In this document: piece after piece, positions 6,937-16,235 of the stretch
Layout: each line of letters opens with the position of its first letter
Numbering within the stretch: the stretch's first letter is position 1
Source of the DNA: Thermobaculum terrenum ATCC BAA-798
GTDB taxonomy: Bacteria; Chloroflexota; Chloroflexia; Thermobaculales; Thermobaculaceae
Assembly: GCF_000025005.1 (NCBI RefSeq)
Contig: NC_013526.1
Span: forward strand, 682,001-746,000
Direction: 5' to 3'
Length of the DNA stretch: 64,000 nucleotides
The notes under the pieces: generated by a model
Told to the model about the DNA's origin: nothing
The model's database searches: none
The model's input: the letters and a program-made list of their open reading frames with translations, nothing else
Translations under genes and position numbers: made by a program

Positions 6937-9072
6937 CTACAGGGGCCTGCCCATCCCCTCGTACCTATCTAACACCACGGGGGGGAGCGCCTGCTGCCTG
7001 GCCGCTACGTGCAGCTCCTCGTCCCCGAGGGCGTCGCCGACCCACAGGCAGAACTCGAAGGTGTGCTCGCCCTGGTCGGTGTGGTCGTCCCTGCCGCCGT
7101 ACACCTCGGGGTCCTGCCCCATCCACGCCATCTTGGGGCTGCGCAGCAGCGTCCACTGCCAGCGCGCCCCGTGCAGGCTCAGGCTGTACGCGTCCTGCGT
7201 GACCAGCGCCAGCTGCGCTCCCTCGAGCTCCACCCTGGACCACCCCTGCACCGGCCACTCGACGGGCCCAGGCGTCCTCTCCACCGCTCCCCCCGCCTGG
7301 CCGTCGGTCCAGCGGCGCACGGCGCCGGCCAGGTGGATCGGCATCTGCAGCGCCCTGAACCGCTCGGCAAAGAGCACCTCCAGCCGCATGTGGAGCCGTG
7401 GATCGCCTCGGTGGAGGCTGAGCGTCCACCTCACGCGCGATCGCCCCAGCCAGCCCTCGGCGCGCAGCCTGGCGCGCAGCGGCCCGCTCTCCTCGATCGC
7501 CCATCGCAGGCCCCCCAGCTCCGCCTCCACCGGCTCCTCGAACCGGTCGGTGTGGAAGGTCCAGGTATCCGTGTGGTCGGCGCGCAGGTGCAGCCCTATA
7601 CCCTCCAGCAGGGGCCTGCCGCGGCTGCTCAGCCCCACCACCCCGGACCCTCCCACCTCCACCCGCAGGTGGGCGTTCTCCAGGTATCCCTCAGCAACCG
7701 CCAGGTCGGTCCGCACCTCCTTGCCGGGGGCAGGGCCGTCCCGCACCAGCAGCTGGAGCCCGGAGGTCGGCGCCAGCTCGACCGGGAACACCACGCGCGT
7801 GGCGCCCGGGGCGCCGGGCTGCACCCGCTGCACGTCCACAGGGCGGCCATCTGGGTCGCTCAGCCACCTGTCCCCCCACGGCTGGAAGTCCAGCCAGGGC
7901 TCGGCCTCCACGTACCCCTCCCAGGGAGCGGCATCGAGGTTGACCACCACCAGCTGGTGCGCGTTGACCGGCGGCAGCTGGCGGCGCGCCCACAGCCTGG
8001 TGGCCTCCAGCACGACCTCCTCGCCGGCGATCTGCGCCCTCCCCTGCATCGCCCTCACCGCCCCCCAGCACTGCGGGGCGGCCGTGCCCGCCAGCACGTC
8101 GTGGAACTCCGTCAGCAGCAGGTCCTCCCACGCGGCCTCCAGCCTCCCCCCCAGCTCCCGCGCCCGCGAGGGCTCCCGCACCAGCCGCTCGACCGCCCCC
8201 CGCGACGCCTCCAGGAGGTGCTCGGTCCGGCGCTGCCGCTGCTTGATGTCGTGCATCACGCTGTAGCAGCCGGGGAAGGTGTGCTGCAGCTCCTCCGTCA
8301 CGACCGGCAGGCGCTCCCTCTCGCCGGCCACGGCCTCGAAGAACGCCTCCGGCGTGCTGAACCGCAGCTCTATCCCCTCCCACGCGTCGCGGTGTTCCAA
8401 GATGTACTCTATCTGCGCCTTGGTGGGCCCTCCGCCGTGGTTGCCCACGCCGTAGAAGCACATCGTGTGCCCCAGGTCACCGGAGGCCTCCACCGCCATC
8501 ATGATCCGCTCGTAGAGGTCCTCCTCGTAGAAGGTGTACGAGGGCACTATCCTGAACCCGACGACCTCGCCGCCCTTCGGCCCCCTCCACCGGAAGGTCT
8601 GGGCCGGCAGGGGCTGCTGCTGCGGGCTCGGGCGGTGGAACACGAACCCCACGTACCCCTCGTCCGCCAGGATGTCCGGCAACGTCGCCGGGTGGCCGAA
8701 GGAGTCCACCTGGTAGGCCACGCGGGGGACCACCCCGAACCGCTCCCGAAAGTACCTGCGGCCGTGCTCGATCTGCCTCCGCCAGCCGGCCTCCGTCGGC
8801 AGGTTGGAGTCGGGCTGGACGAACTGCCCGCCGGTGACGTGCCACTGGCCCCGCCGGACCAGCCCCCTCACCCGCTCGAACAGGTCGGGGTCCAGCCGCT
8901 CCACCCAGCGATAGAGCCAGGCCTCCCCCCGAGTGAAGATGAACTCCGGGTACTCGTCGCACCGGTCGGCGGCCGAGCGGAAGGTGCCCAGGGCCTCGTC
9001 CACCCCCGCCTGCCACGGCCACAGCCAGATGGGGTCGATGTGCGCGTTGCCGATCATGTGCACCACGGTCAT
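6937..9072 (-). CDS. Alpha-mannosidase, glycoside hydrolase family 38
   Basis: 711 residues. The N-terminus has the GH38 metal-site motif NAHIDPIWLW (His11, Asp13). The catalytic nucleophile motif AYQVDSFGH places the nucleophile at Asp123, followed by the GF and FHRPSPQQ region. The middle and C-terminal part match the GH38 helical middle domain and beta-sandwich. GH38 enzymes hydrolyse terminal alpha-mannose by a retaining mechanism, usually with zinc. The protein has no signal peptide, so it acts inside the cell on imported glycosides, and at 711 residues it is compact for the family (often 800-1000). It is divergent from the second ABC operon and shares an overlapping promoter region with it. 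Confidence 0.92.
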   Translation of the reverse strand: MTVVHMIGNAHIDPIWLWPWQAGVDEALGTFRSAADRCDEYPEFIFTRGEAWLYRWVERLDPDLFERVRGLVRRGQWHVTGGQFVQPDSNLPTEAGWRRQIEHGRRYFRERFGVVPRVAYQVDSFGHPATLPDILADEGYVGFVFHRPSPQQQPLPAQTFRWRGPKGGEVVGFRIVPSYTFYEEDLYERIMMAVEASGDLGHTMCFYGVGNHGGGPTKAQIEYILEHRDAWEGIELRFSTPEAFFEAVAGERERLPVVTEELQHTFPGCYSVMHDIKQRQRRTEHLLEASRGAVERLVREPSRARELGGRLEAAWEDLLLTEFHDVLAGTAAPQCWGAVRAMQGRAQIAGEEVVLEATRLWARRQLPPVNAHQLVVVNLDAAPWEGYVEAEPWLDFQPWGDRWLSDPDGRPVDVQRVQPGAPGATRVVFPVELAPTSGLQLLVRDGPAPGKEVRTDLAVAEGYLENAHLRVEVGGSGVVGLSSRGRPLLEGIGLHLRADHTDTWTFHTDRFEEPVEAELGGLRWAIEESGPLRARLRAEGWLGRSRVRWTLSLHRGDPRLHMRLEVLFAERFRALQMPIHLAGAVRRWTDGQAGGAVERTPGPVEWPVQGWSRVELEGAQLALVTQDAYSLSLHGARWQWTLLRSPKMAWMGQDPEVYGGRDDHTDQGEHTFEFCLWVGDALGDEELHVAARQQALPPVVLDRYEGMGRPL

Positions 9073-9111
9073 GCCTGCTACCTCCTCCCGTCTTGATCTT
9101 TCTCTAGGGTA

Positions 9112-9146
9112 TTGACAACGTTAGCATAGAGGCTTATGATAGTCAA
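9112..9146. promoter_or_regulatory. Fully overlapping face-to-face promoters (mannosidase / second ABC operon)
   Basis: Forward strand: TTGACA (9112-9117), 17 bp, TATGAT (9135-9140), a near-consensus promoter for the genes starting at 9275. Reverse strand: TTGACT (9146-9141), 17 bp, TAACGT (9123-9118), a weaker promoter for the mannosidase. Each -35 box lies downstream of the other's -10 box, so RNA polymerase could occupy only one at a time. AACGTT at 9117-9122 is a LacI-type half-symmetric core, but I see no full operator. Confidence 0.7.
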
Positions 9147-9274
9147 CAACCGAGCGCATAGAGGCAGCTGATCGGGCGGAAGAAGGAGGTGGTCCGAGCG
9201 GAGCAGCGATCTTCAAGGTCCTACAACACCCGCGCTTTGCAGGGCACACACCTTACAACGATGGAGGAACCACG

Positions 9275-10837
9275 ATGCGAGACAGCCTTATCAGCCGGAG
9301 ACGATTCATCCAGATCGCGGGCTTGGCCACCGTCCTGACGACGCTGGAGGCCTGCGGAGGTGCGGCCGGCACCACGCCCACCCCGGCGGGCACGGGCGCT
9401 TCGCCCTCACCCACGGCCGCCGCCTCACCTTCGCCATCGCCCCCGAGCTCGCCCTCACCCTCGCCCACGACCCCCAGCTCGCCCTCGCCCACCGCGGCCC
9501 CCGTGGTCACCCCCACCGCGGCCCCCAGCGGCACCCAGGGCTCGATAGGCCTGCCCAAGCAGATAGCGGGGGGCAAGACGGTGTCGATCCGCGTGGAGAA
9601 CACCCCGCGACCCGAGGACCGCGCGGCCTACCAGCTCTGGCGGGACAAGATAGCCAGGTTCAACAAGCTGTACCCCAACGTCAAGATAGTCAGCGACACG
9701 TACGCCTGGGATCCCTCCACCTTTCCCGCGAGGATCCAAGGAGGTACCGCTGGTGACCTGTGGCTCGTGCCGTTCACCGAGGTCCAGAAGCTGATCTCCC
9801 AGAAGGTCGTGGCGGACATCACCGACCTGATGCAGAGCTGGCAGTACTTCCAGGACTGGAACCCAGGGATGCTCAAGATCGTGACGGGGCTGGACGGGCG
9901 CATATACGGCATCCCGGCCGGGGGCTACGTCATGGGCCTGGTGTACAACCGGGCGCTCTTCAAGCAGGCTGGGTTGGACCCCGAGAAGCCCCCGCGGACC
10001 TGGGATGAGCTGGCGTCGGACGCGCAGAAGCTGACCGACCGCAGCAAGAACCGGGCCGGGTTCGCCGTGCTGACCACCGGCAACCAGGGCGGGTGGCAGC
10101 TGCTGAACTTCGTCTGGCAGGCCGGGGGGGACTTCGAGAAGCAGGTCAACGGCAAGTGGAGGGCGGTGTTCGATTCGCCGCAGGCCGCTCGGGCGCTGCA
10201 GTTCTACCACGACCTCCGGTGGCGGTACGACGTCCTGCCGCGCAACACCCTCCTGAAGGCGGATGACATATTCCCGATGCTGGCGTCGGAGCAGCTCGCG
10301 ATAGCGATCTTCTCGCCCGGTTGGATCGACATAGTCGTGAGCCAGCACGGGGGCAAGCTGGAGGACTTCGGCATGGCTCCCCTCCCGGCCGGCCCGGCCG
10401 GGCGTGCGGAGCAGACCGGGGGCGCCGTGCGCTTCATCAACGCCAAGAGCAGCCCCGAGGCCAGGGAGGCCGCATTCTGGTTCGCCATCTGGGAGGAGTT
10501 CGACCTCAACGAGGTCTTGTTCAACACCCAGGCCGCCGCCATGGCGGGCAAGCTGGTGGGGCTGCCCGATATACCCCTCATGCGAGGGGAGTACCAGCGC
10601 AAGCTCCAACAGATCATCAGCAGGTACACGAACGTGCCCACGCAGAACTACCGGCTGTACGTCCAGGAGGCCGGTCGGTACGCCCGTCCCGAGCCGCCCA
10701 TAGAGGCCCAGGCGCTGTACGCCCTGTTGGATCCGGTGGTCCAGGCCGTGCTGACGGACAAGAACGCCGATCCCAGGGCGCTGCTCGGGCGGGCGGCCAG
10801 GGAGTTCCAGACGAGGTTCCTGGACAAGGCCCAGTAG
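9275..10837 (+). CDS. Sugar ABC transporter substrate-binding lipoprotein
   Basis: 520 residues. SRRRFIQIAGLAT plus a lipobox ending LEAC marks an exported lipoprotein. It is followed by about 55 residues of almost pure Pro/Ser/Thr/Ala (SPSPSP-type repeats), a flexible tether between lipid anchor and binding domain. The rest is a family-1 solute-binding protein with GGTAGDLWLVPFTEVQKL, GRIYGIPAGGYVMGLVYN and FGMAPLPAGPAGRAEQTGG. GGAGG lies seven bases before the ATG. It is first in an operon with two permeases, probably extending through the glycosidases downstream. The substrate is not readable; the context suggests complex polysaccharide fragments. Confidence 0.9.
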   Translation: MRDSLISRRRFIQIAGLATVLTTLEACGGAAGTTPTPAGTGASPSPTAAASPSPSPPSSPSPSPTTPSSPSPTAAPVVTPTAAPSGTQGSIGLPKQIAGGKTVSIRVENTPRPEDRAAYQLWRDKIARFNKLYPNVKIVSDTYAWDPSTFPARIQGGTAGDLWLVPFTEVQKLISQKVVADITDLMQSWQYFQDWNPGMLKIVTGLDGRIYGIPAGGYVMGLVYNRALFKQAGLDPEKPPRTWDELASDAQKLTDRSKNRAGFAVLTTGNQGGWQLLNFVWQAGGDFEKQVNGKWRAVFDSPQAARALQFYHDLRWRYDVLPRNTLLKADDIFPMLASEQLAIAIFSPGWIDIVVSQHGGKLEDFGMAPLPAGPAGRAEQTGGAVRFINAKSSPEAREAAFWFAIWEEFDLNEVLFNTQAAAMAGKLVGLPDIPLMRGEYQRKLQQIISRYTNVPTQNYRLYVQEAGRYARPEPPIEAQALYALLDPVVQAVLTDKNADPRALLGRAAREFQTRFLDKAQ

Positions 10838-10850
10838 CGGAGGCGGGTGC

Positions 10851-11780
10851 ATGCGCGCGGCAAAGGCCAGCCCCAGGACCATGGCTCGGGGAGCGACGTG
10901 GGCGCACATTAGGAGGAAGGTGCTGGAGCAGGCCACGGCCTACGCCTTCCTGCTCCCCGCGCTCCTCGTGTTCGCGCTCTTCAGCTGGTACCCCATCCTG
11001 AAGGGGTTCACCGTGGCGCTCCAGCAGGTCACGCTGGGGGGGGAGGCCAGGTGGGTGGGGTTGGCCAACTTCCGGTACGTGCTGAGCGACCCCCTGCTCC
11101 CGATCGCTTGGCGCAACACCCTGTACTTCGCCGGGCTGGGGTTGGTGATCGGCTTCTTCGTGCCGGTGGTGCTCGCGATCCTGGTCAACGAGGTGCGGCG
11201 TGGCCAGGCCCTCTTCCGGGTCGGGTTCTACCTGCCGTCCATCATGCCCCTGGTGGTCGTCGTGCTCCTGTGGAAGTGGATCTACGACCCGGGCAACGGG
11301 CTGCTGAACGGCGTGCTGCAGAGCCTGGGCCTGCCCCAGCTGGGGTGGTATCAGGACCCGAAGCTGGCCATGCCGAGCCTCGTCATCATGTCCACCTGGA
11401 CCTACGCGGGCGCGACGACGCTGATCTACCTGGCGGCCCTGCAGGGCATCCCGGCCCACCTCTACGAGGCGGCCGAGATAGACGGGGCCACCGTGCTCCA
11501 GCGGATGAGGTACATCACCCTGCCGCAGCTCCGCGGCGTGATGCTGATCATGCTGATCCTGCAGATCATCGGCACGATGCAGGTGTTCACGGAGCCGTTC
11601 GTCATGACGGGGGGAGGACCCAACAACGCCACCCTCACGGTGATGCTCCTGATCTACCAGTACGCCTTCGCGTACTCCAACTTCGGCGCGGCCACGGCCC
11701 TGGGGCTGATGCTGTTCGTCGTGCTGGTGGTGTTCTCGATCGCGTACTTCGTCCTGACGCGCAGGCTACAACAACTGTAG
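10851..11780 (+). CDS. Carbohydrate ABC transporter permease (MalF type)
   Basis: 309 residues with six predicted membrane segments, starting with ATAYAFLLPALLVFALFSWYP. The EAA loop reads YEAAEIDGATVLQRMRYITLPQL, and FTEPFVMTGGGP is a conserved CUT1 segment. It starts 13 bp after the binding-protein stop, with GGAGG seven bases ahead of the ATG. It pairs with the next permease. The first ~25 residues are basic and extend the cytoplasmic N-terminus. Confidence 0.9.
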   Translation: MRAAKASPRTMARGATWAHIRRKVLEQATAYAFLLPALLVFALFSWYPILKGFTVALQQVTLGGEARWVGLANFRYVLSDPLLPIAWRNTLYFAGLGLVIGFFVPVVLAILVNEVRRGQALFRVGFYLPSIMPLVVVVLLWKWIYDPGNGLLNGVLQSLGLPQLGWYQDPKLAMPSLVIMSTWTYAGATTLIYLAALQGIPAHLYEAAEIDGATVLQRMRYITLPQLRGVMLIMLILQIIGTMQVFTEPFVMTGGGPNNATLTVMLLIYQYAFAYSNFGAATALGLMLFVVLVVFSIAYFVLTRRLQQL

Positions 11781-11793
11781 GAGGGGAAGCACC

Positions 11794-12732
11794 ATGGCCA
11801 CACCGATGAGAGCTCCCGCGGCGCCCGTGGAGGAGGTCCGCGCAGCTAGGGGGGAGGCGCACGAGCGCTCGCTCATCTCGCCGATGGATCTGCGGACCTG
11901 GCGCTACCGCCTGCTGTACGCCGCCATCCTGCTGGTGCTCCTGGGGGCGCTGGCCACGGCCCTCTTCCCCCTCTACTGGATGTTCACGAACGCCTTCAAG
12001 CCGACGGCGGAGATCTACAAGTTCCCCCCCAGCCTGGTCCCCCAGTCCTGGAATCCCGCGAACTTCAAGCTCATATGGGAGGTCTTCCCCTTCCCCAAGT
12101 ACTTCAGGAACACGCTGGTCATCGCGCTCGGCACGTTGCTCCTGCAGATCACGGTGAGCAGCATGGCCGGCTACGCCCTGTCCAAGCTGCGCCCAGCCCT
12201 CGGCCGCGTGGTGCTGCTCGCCTTCCTGAGCACCCTGATGGTGCCCAGCGTGGCGTACCTCATTCCGCAGTTCCTGAACATCAGGTCCCTGCCGATCCTG
12301 CACATCAGCCTGTTCAACACCTACTGGGCCATCTGGCTGCCCGCGGCCGCCAGCGCCTTCAACATCTTCCTCTTCAAGGGCTTCTTCGACGAGATCCCCA
12401 ACGAGCTGGTGGAGGCGGCGCGCGTGGACGGCGCCTCCACCCTGCAGATCTTCTGGCGGATCATCCTGCCCCTCTCCAGGCCGGTGCTCGCGGTGGTGGG
12501 GATCTTCACCTTCACCGGCTCGTGGAACGACTTCCTGTGGCCCCTGCTGGTGATCCAGGACCCGAACAAGCAGCCGGTGTCCGTGGCCCTCTATTACCTG
12601 AACACGTCCAACGTGCAGTGGAACGCGATGATGGCGGCGCTGCTCATCACCGCCCTGCCCCCGATCCTCGTAGCCCTGCTGTTCCAGAGGCAGCTGGTGC
12701 GGGGGATTGCCTTCACGGGGCTAACGGGCTGA
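11794..12732 (+). CDS. Carbohydrate ABC transporter permease (MalG type)
   Basis: 312 residues with six membrane segments. The first begins near YRLLYAAILLVLLGALATALFP after ~45 cytoplasmic residues, longer than in most MalG-type proteins. The EAA loop is VEAARVDGASTLQIFWRIILPL and the C-terminus is RGIAFTGLTG, both typical of CUT1 permeases. It follows its partner by 13 bp and precedes a secreted multidomain glycosidase, suggesting that degradation outside the cell and uptake are encoded together. Confidence 0.9.
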   Translation: MATPMRAPAAPVEEVRAARGEAHERSLISPMDLRTWRYRLLYAAILLVLLGALATALFPLYWMFTNAFKPTAEIYKFPPSLVPQSWNPANFKLIWEVFPFPKYFRNTLVIALGTLLLQITVSSMAGYALSKLRPALGRVVLLAFLSTLMVPSVAYLIPQFLNIRSLPILHISLFNTYWAIWLPAAASAFNIFLFKGFFDEIPNELVEAARVDGASTLQIFWRIILPLSRPVLAVVGIFTFTGSWNDFLWPLLVIQDPNKQPVSVALYYLNTSNVQWNAMMAALLITALPPILVALLFQRQLVRGIAFTGLTG

Positions 12733-12786
12733 GCGGCAAGGGTGCGGGAGTCGGCAGATGGCGACGCGCATGCGGAGGAGGACGAT

Positions 12787-15700
12787 ATGAGAGGTAAACA
12801 TATAGGTAGGCTGTTGGCGGTGGCGGCCATGGTGGCCACGCTGCTTGGCTCCCAAGGGGCCATCCCAGCACGAGCTGTTGAGGCGTTGTTCTACGACGAC
12901 TTCTCGACTCCCAGCCCTCGATGGGTAGTCGAGGGGGGCACGTGGCAGGTGCAGGATGGGTACTACACCGGTGATGGCGGGTTCGAAGATGCGCCCGAGC
13001 CGGACTACGCCTGGGTGGACGGCATCGGGACGAACGTGGTCATTACGACGCAGGTGACTCCTCTCGCCTACGTCACGGACCACCGGATCGGTATCTCCGC
13101 CCACGTGCGCGGCGGACACACACCATCGAACACGGACACGAAGTGGAGCCTCATCCTGCACGATGGGACGCTCTCGCTGCTGGAGGAGGGGATCGCCTGG
13201 AGGGCCCAGGTGCCGTTCGATTACGCACCCGACCACGCCTACCTGTTGAAGATGTCGATCTCGGGCGGCCGAGTGCAGGGAAAGGCCTGGGAGGTGGGCT
13301 CGCCCGAGCCCGCTGGCTGGATGGTCACCGCGGAGTTCACCACGCAGCTCGGGGAGGACGGTGTGGGGTTGTACAGCGGCAGGGCGCGCGCGAGGTTCGA
13401 CTTCATCCGCGTGGATCCAGGCCCACCTAACCTCAGCCTCGGATCCGATCGGGTGGGCAACGTCTTCGTGGACGGCGAGGCTGCGGAGCTCACGGCAACC
13501 GTCAGAGATCAGGGCGGCCAGGGGGGCAGCTATACCCTGGAGTACGCCATCCAAAACGCGTACGGCCAGAGCGTCCGGCAAGGATCGGAATCCCTGAGCC
13601 TGCCGCCCGGCGGCGAGGTCCAGCGCACGGTGAGCGTGAGCCCCTCAGCGCACGGGTACTACTCGGCGAGCTTCGAGCTGCGGGCCGGCACCGAGGTGGT
13701 GGCCAGCGCGAGCACCACCCTCGCCATAGTGGCGGCGCCGATCGAGGGTACGCGACCCGAGTCCCCATGGGGCATAGGAGGGGGCGGCGCCTTCATCGGC
13801 ATCCGCTTCGGAGAGCAGCAGGCGCGGAACTCCCTTGAGCTGGTCCACAGGGCGAACATCGCCTTCACGCGCGAGGAGATCTTTTGGGAGAGCGTCGAGC
13901 CCCGCCAGGGAGAGTTCCACTGGGAGGTGTTCGATCCCTCCGTGGAGGAGGCGCACAGGCAGGGGGTGCTCATCATGGGGCTGCTGGACTACTTCGCCCC
14001 CTGGTCCGTGCCCTACGGCTATGGAGGGCAGGAGGGCGAGGTGGATTTCGATACGGCAGTGCGCAACTACGCCAACTACGTGTACCAGACCGTGAGCCGT
14101 TACAAGCCGGGGGGAGTGCTGGCCCAGCAGGAGGGGTGGAGCGATGGCTACGGCATCCGATACTGGGAGGTGTGGAACGAGCCCCCTACCTTCTGGTTCG
14201 GTACGGCTGAGCAGTTCGGTCAACTCGTGAGGGCGGCGTCCGAGGCGATCCGTAGCGCCGATCCACAGGCAACAGTGGTCGTCTCCAGTGGAGGGCCAGA
14301 GTTCGACCAGACGGTGATCGAGGTGGCGGGCATAGAGGCCTACGATGCGCTAGCGATCCACCTCTATCCGGGTCCAACCAGTCCCGAGGCGGGCAGCTTC
14401 GTGCGGAGCGTGCGGGACACACGGGACTTCCTAGACCGCCACGGTGGGCAGGACGTAGCGATCTGGATCACCGAGATGGGCTGGGACACCACCGGGGGGG
14501 TCTCCGAGTGGGAGCAGGCCAGCTACATAGTGCGGGCGAGCGTCCAGACGCTCGCGGCAGGATCAGAGCGCAACTTCATATTCACCTTCAACTACGGCTC
14601 CGAGCCCCCTGGCTGGGGCATCGTACATCCCGATCTGACCCCGAAGATCTCGTACGTGGCCTACTCCACGCTCACCCACCTGCTGGAGGGCACGAGGCCT
14701 ATGGGCGAGGTGCCGATGGGCTCGGCGCTCCGGGCGTACGTCTTCGAGGGAGGTGGCAGGTCAGTCGGGGTGGTGTGGAGCGTCGCCGAGGATGGCGAGC
14801 TCACGATCGACACCCAGGGCATGCACCTCTCGGCGCTCGATCTGATGAACAACCCGACCGGCGAGCACAGCGGCGACCACCTCACGATCAGCCTTACCGG
14901 TCGCCCGGTGTTCCTGGTTGGCGAGGGCGTAACAGCCAACCAGATGCAGGCGATGATCGAGCGGGGCGCGGTGAGCGGGATCACGCCCCTCGGCATCGAC
15001 ATCTCCCAGTTGGGTGACCTGCCGACCACGCTCCCGCCGCTAGAGGTAACGGTGACCAACAGGGTGAACGTGCCGCAGTCCGGGACCGTCACGCTGTCGC
15101 TACCTCCGGGTTGGGAGGTACAAGACAACAGCCTGGCTTTCGGGCCGCTCGCCCCGGGGGAGGAAGCAACGCTCACCTATCGCTTGGAGGAGGTGGTCAC
15201 GCGCGACGACAACACCTACGCCGTCACCGCCACAGCAGCGCTCGACAACGGCGGCAGAGTGTCGGCTACCGAGAACCTGTTTGTGACAGCGGTAGTCCAC
15301 GGCACCCCCACGATCGATGGGGATCTCTCCGACTGGACCCGCGCAGCTCCCGTGCATGCGGACACGGCGGACAAGGTGGTTGGCATCCCCGGCTGGACTC
15401 CGCAAGACCTGTCCGCCACCGCCTGGACCATGTGGGACGATGATTACCTCTACTTTGCAGCAAAAGTGACGGACGATACGTTCAGCCAACCAAACACCGA
15501 CGGCAACATCTGGATGGGGGACAGCGTGCAGCTGTTCTTCGACACCCTCAATGACAAGACGACTTACCAGGATGAGGACGATCAGGAATGGGGCATCGCG
15601 CTCACCCCGGACGGACCAGAGGTGTTCCGCTGGAGCGGCGGTGGAGGCTTCGGATACGTGGACTTGGCACGACTTGCTGCGGTGCGCGGCGAGAACGGAG

Positions 15701-16212
15701 ATGTAACTTACGAGCTGGCCATCCCGCTGGCTGAGTTAGCACCTCTGCGACCCGCGCCGAGTTCACGGACGGGATTCACCTTCCTCGTGAACGACGACGA
15801 CGGTGGAGGGCGCGAGGGCTGGATCTCGTGGACCCCAGGGGTGGGCAACGCGTGGAATCCATCGCTCTTCTCCACCTGGACCTTCGTCGAATCGATCGGC
15901 CAAGCGGCGTTGCGCGTCGAGCGCGACCGCGGCAAACCCCTCGCGGACACGATCGCCTTCACCTTAGGCGGGGGCACGGCCCAGCTCATCGTGCACAACC
16001 ACGGCGTCACGGCAATGGAGGTGCGCTTCAGCGGTGGGCAGGTGCTCACCCTGAGCACCAAGAGGTCCACGGGCCGAGATACCTACCGTATCGCGCTCGA
16101 GGGGGACACGACGATAGACGTAAGCCAGTACGTCCGGGAGGGTGCGAACGCGATGGCCGTCAGGCCGCTGGGAGCGCCAGGAAGGTTCGCGATCCTTACG
16201 GTGTTCGACTGA
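12787..16212 (+). CDS. Secreted multidomain glycoside hydrolase with CBM9-like domain
   Basis: 1141 residues. The start is the ATG after GGAGGAGGACGAT; it opens a signal peptide (GRLLAVAAMVATLLGSQ, cleavage near ARA-VEA). Approximate order: a concanavalin-like fold (residues 20-210), a CARDB-like beta domain (220-315), then a GH39/GH5-like TIM barrel (320-640) with RYWEVWNEPP (likely acid/base Glu) and IWITEMGWDT (likely nucleophile Glu). An NEW3-like beta domain (~755-830) and a CBM9-like domain (~840-1035, DLSATAWTMWDDDYLYFAAK) follow, then ~100 residues I do not recognise. It acts outside the cell; the neighbouring ABC transporter would import the products. The sugar specificity is not readable. 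Confidence 0.8.
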   Translation: MRGKHIGRLLAVAAMVATLLGSQGAIPARAVEALFYDDFSTPSPRWVVEGGTWQVQDGYYTGDGGFEDAPEPDYAWVDGIGTNVVITTQVTPLAYVTDHRIGISAHVRGGHTPSNTDTKWSLILHDGTLSLLEEGIAWRAQVPFDYAPDHAYLLKMSISGGRVQGKAWEVGSPEPAGWMVTAEFTTQLGEDGVGLYSGRARARFDFIRVDPGPPNLSLGSDRVGNVFVDGEAAELTATVRDQGGQGGSYTLEYAIQNAYGQSVRQGSESLSLPPGGEVQRTVSVSPSAHGYYSASFELRAGTEVVASASTTLAIVAAPIEGTRPESPWGIGGGGAFIGIRFGEQQARNSLELVHRANIAFTREEIFWESVEPRQGEFHWEVFDPSVEEAHRQGVLIMGLLDYFAPWSVPYGYGGQEGEVDFDTAVRNYANYVYQTVSRYKPGGVLAQQEGWSDGYGIRYWEVWNEPPTFWFGTAEQFGQLVRAASEAIRSADPQATVVVSSGGPEFDQTVIEVAGIEAYDALAIHLYPGPTSPEAGSFVRSVRDTRDFLDRHGGQDVAIWITEMGWDTTGGVSEWEQASYIVRASVQTLAAGSERNFIFTFNYGSEPPGWGIVHPDLTPKISYVAYSTLTHLLEGTRPMGEVPMGSALRAYVFEGGGRSVGVVWSVAEDGELTIDTQGMHLSALDLMNNPTGEHSGDHLTISLTGRPVFLVGEGVTANQMQAMIERGAVSGITPLGIDISQLGDLPTTLPPLEVTVTNRVNVPQSGTVTLSLPPGWEVQDNSLAFGPLAPGEEATLTYRLEEVVTRDDNTYAVTATAALDNGGRVSATENLFVTAVVHGTPTIDGDLSDWTRAAPVHADTADKVVGIPGWTPQDLSATAWTMWDDDYLYFAAKVTDDTFSQPNTDGNIWMGDSVQLFFDTLNDKTTYQDEDDQEWGIALTPDGPEVFRWSGGGGFGYVDLARLAAVRGENGDVTYELAIPLAELAPLRPAPSSRTGFTFLVNDDDGGGREGWISWTPGVGNAWNPSLFSTWTFVESIGQAALRVERDRGKPLADTIAFTLGGGTAQLIVHNHGVTAMEVRFSGGQVLTLSTKRSTGRDTYRIALEGDTTIDVSQYVREGANAMAVRPLGAPGRFAILTVFD

Positions 16213-16235
16213 GGGGCCGGCTTGGGAGGTGTGCT

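Noticed and set aside
9360-9550. Pro/Ser codon repeats in the second binding-protein gene considered as a CRISPR or minisatellite
   Set aside because: The repetition is irregular at DNA level and is explained by a low-complexity linker after the lipobox.
12742-12786. Upstream GTG start for the first secreted glycosidase
   Set aside because: It would put 15 charged residues ahead of the signal peptide, and the ATG at 12787 has a much better ribosome site.
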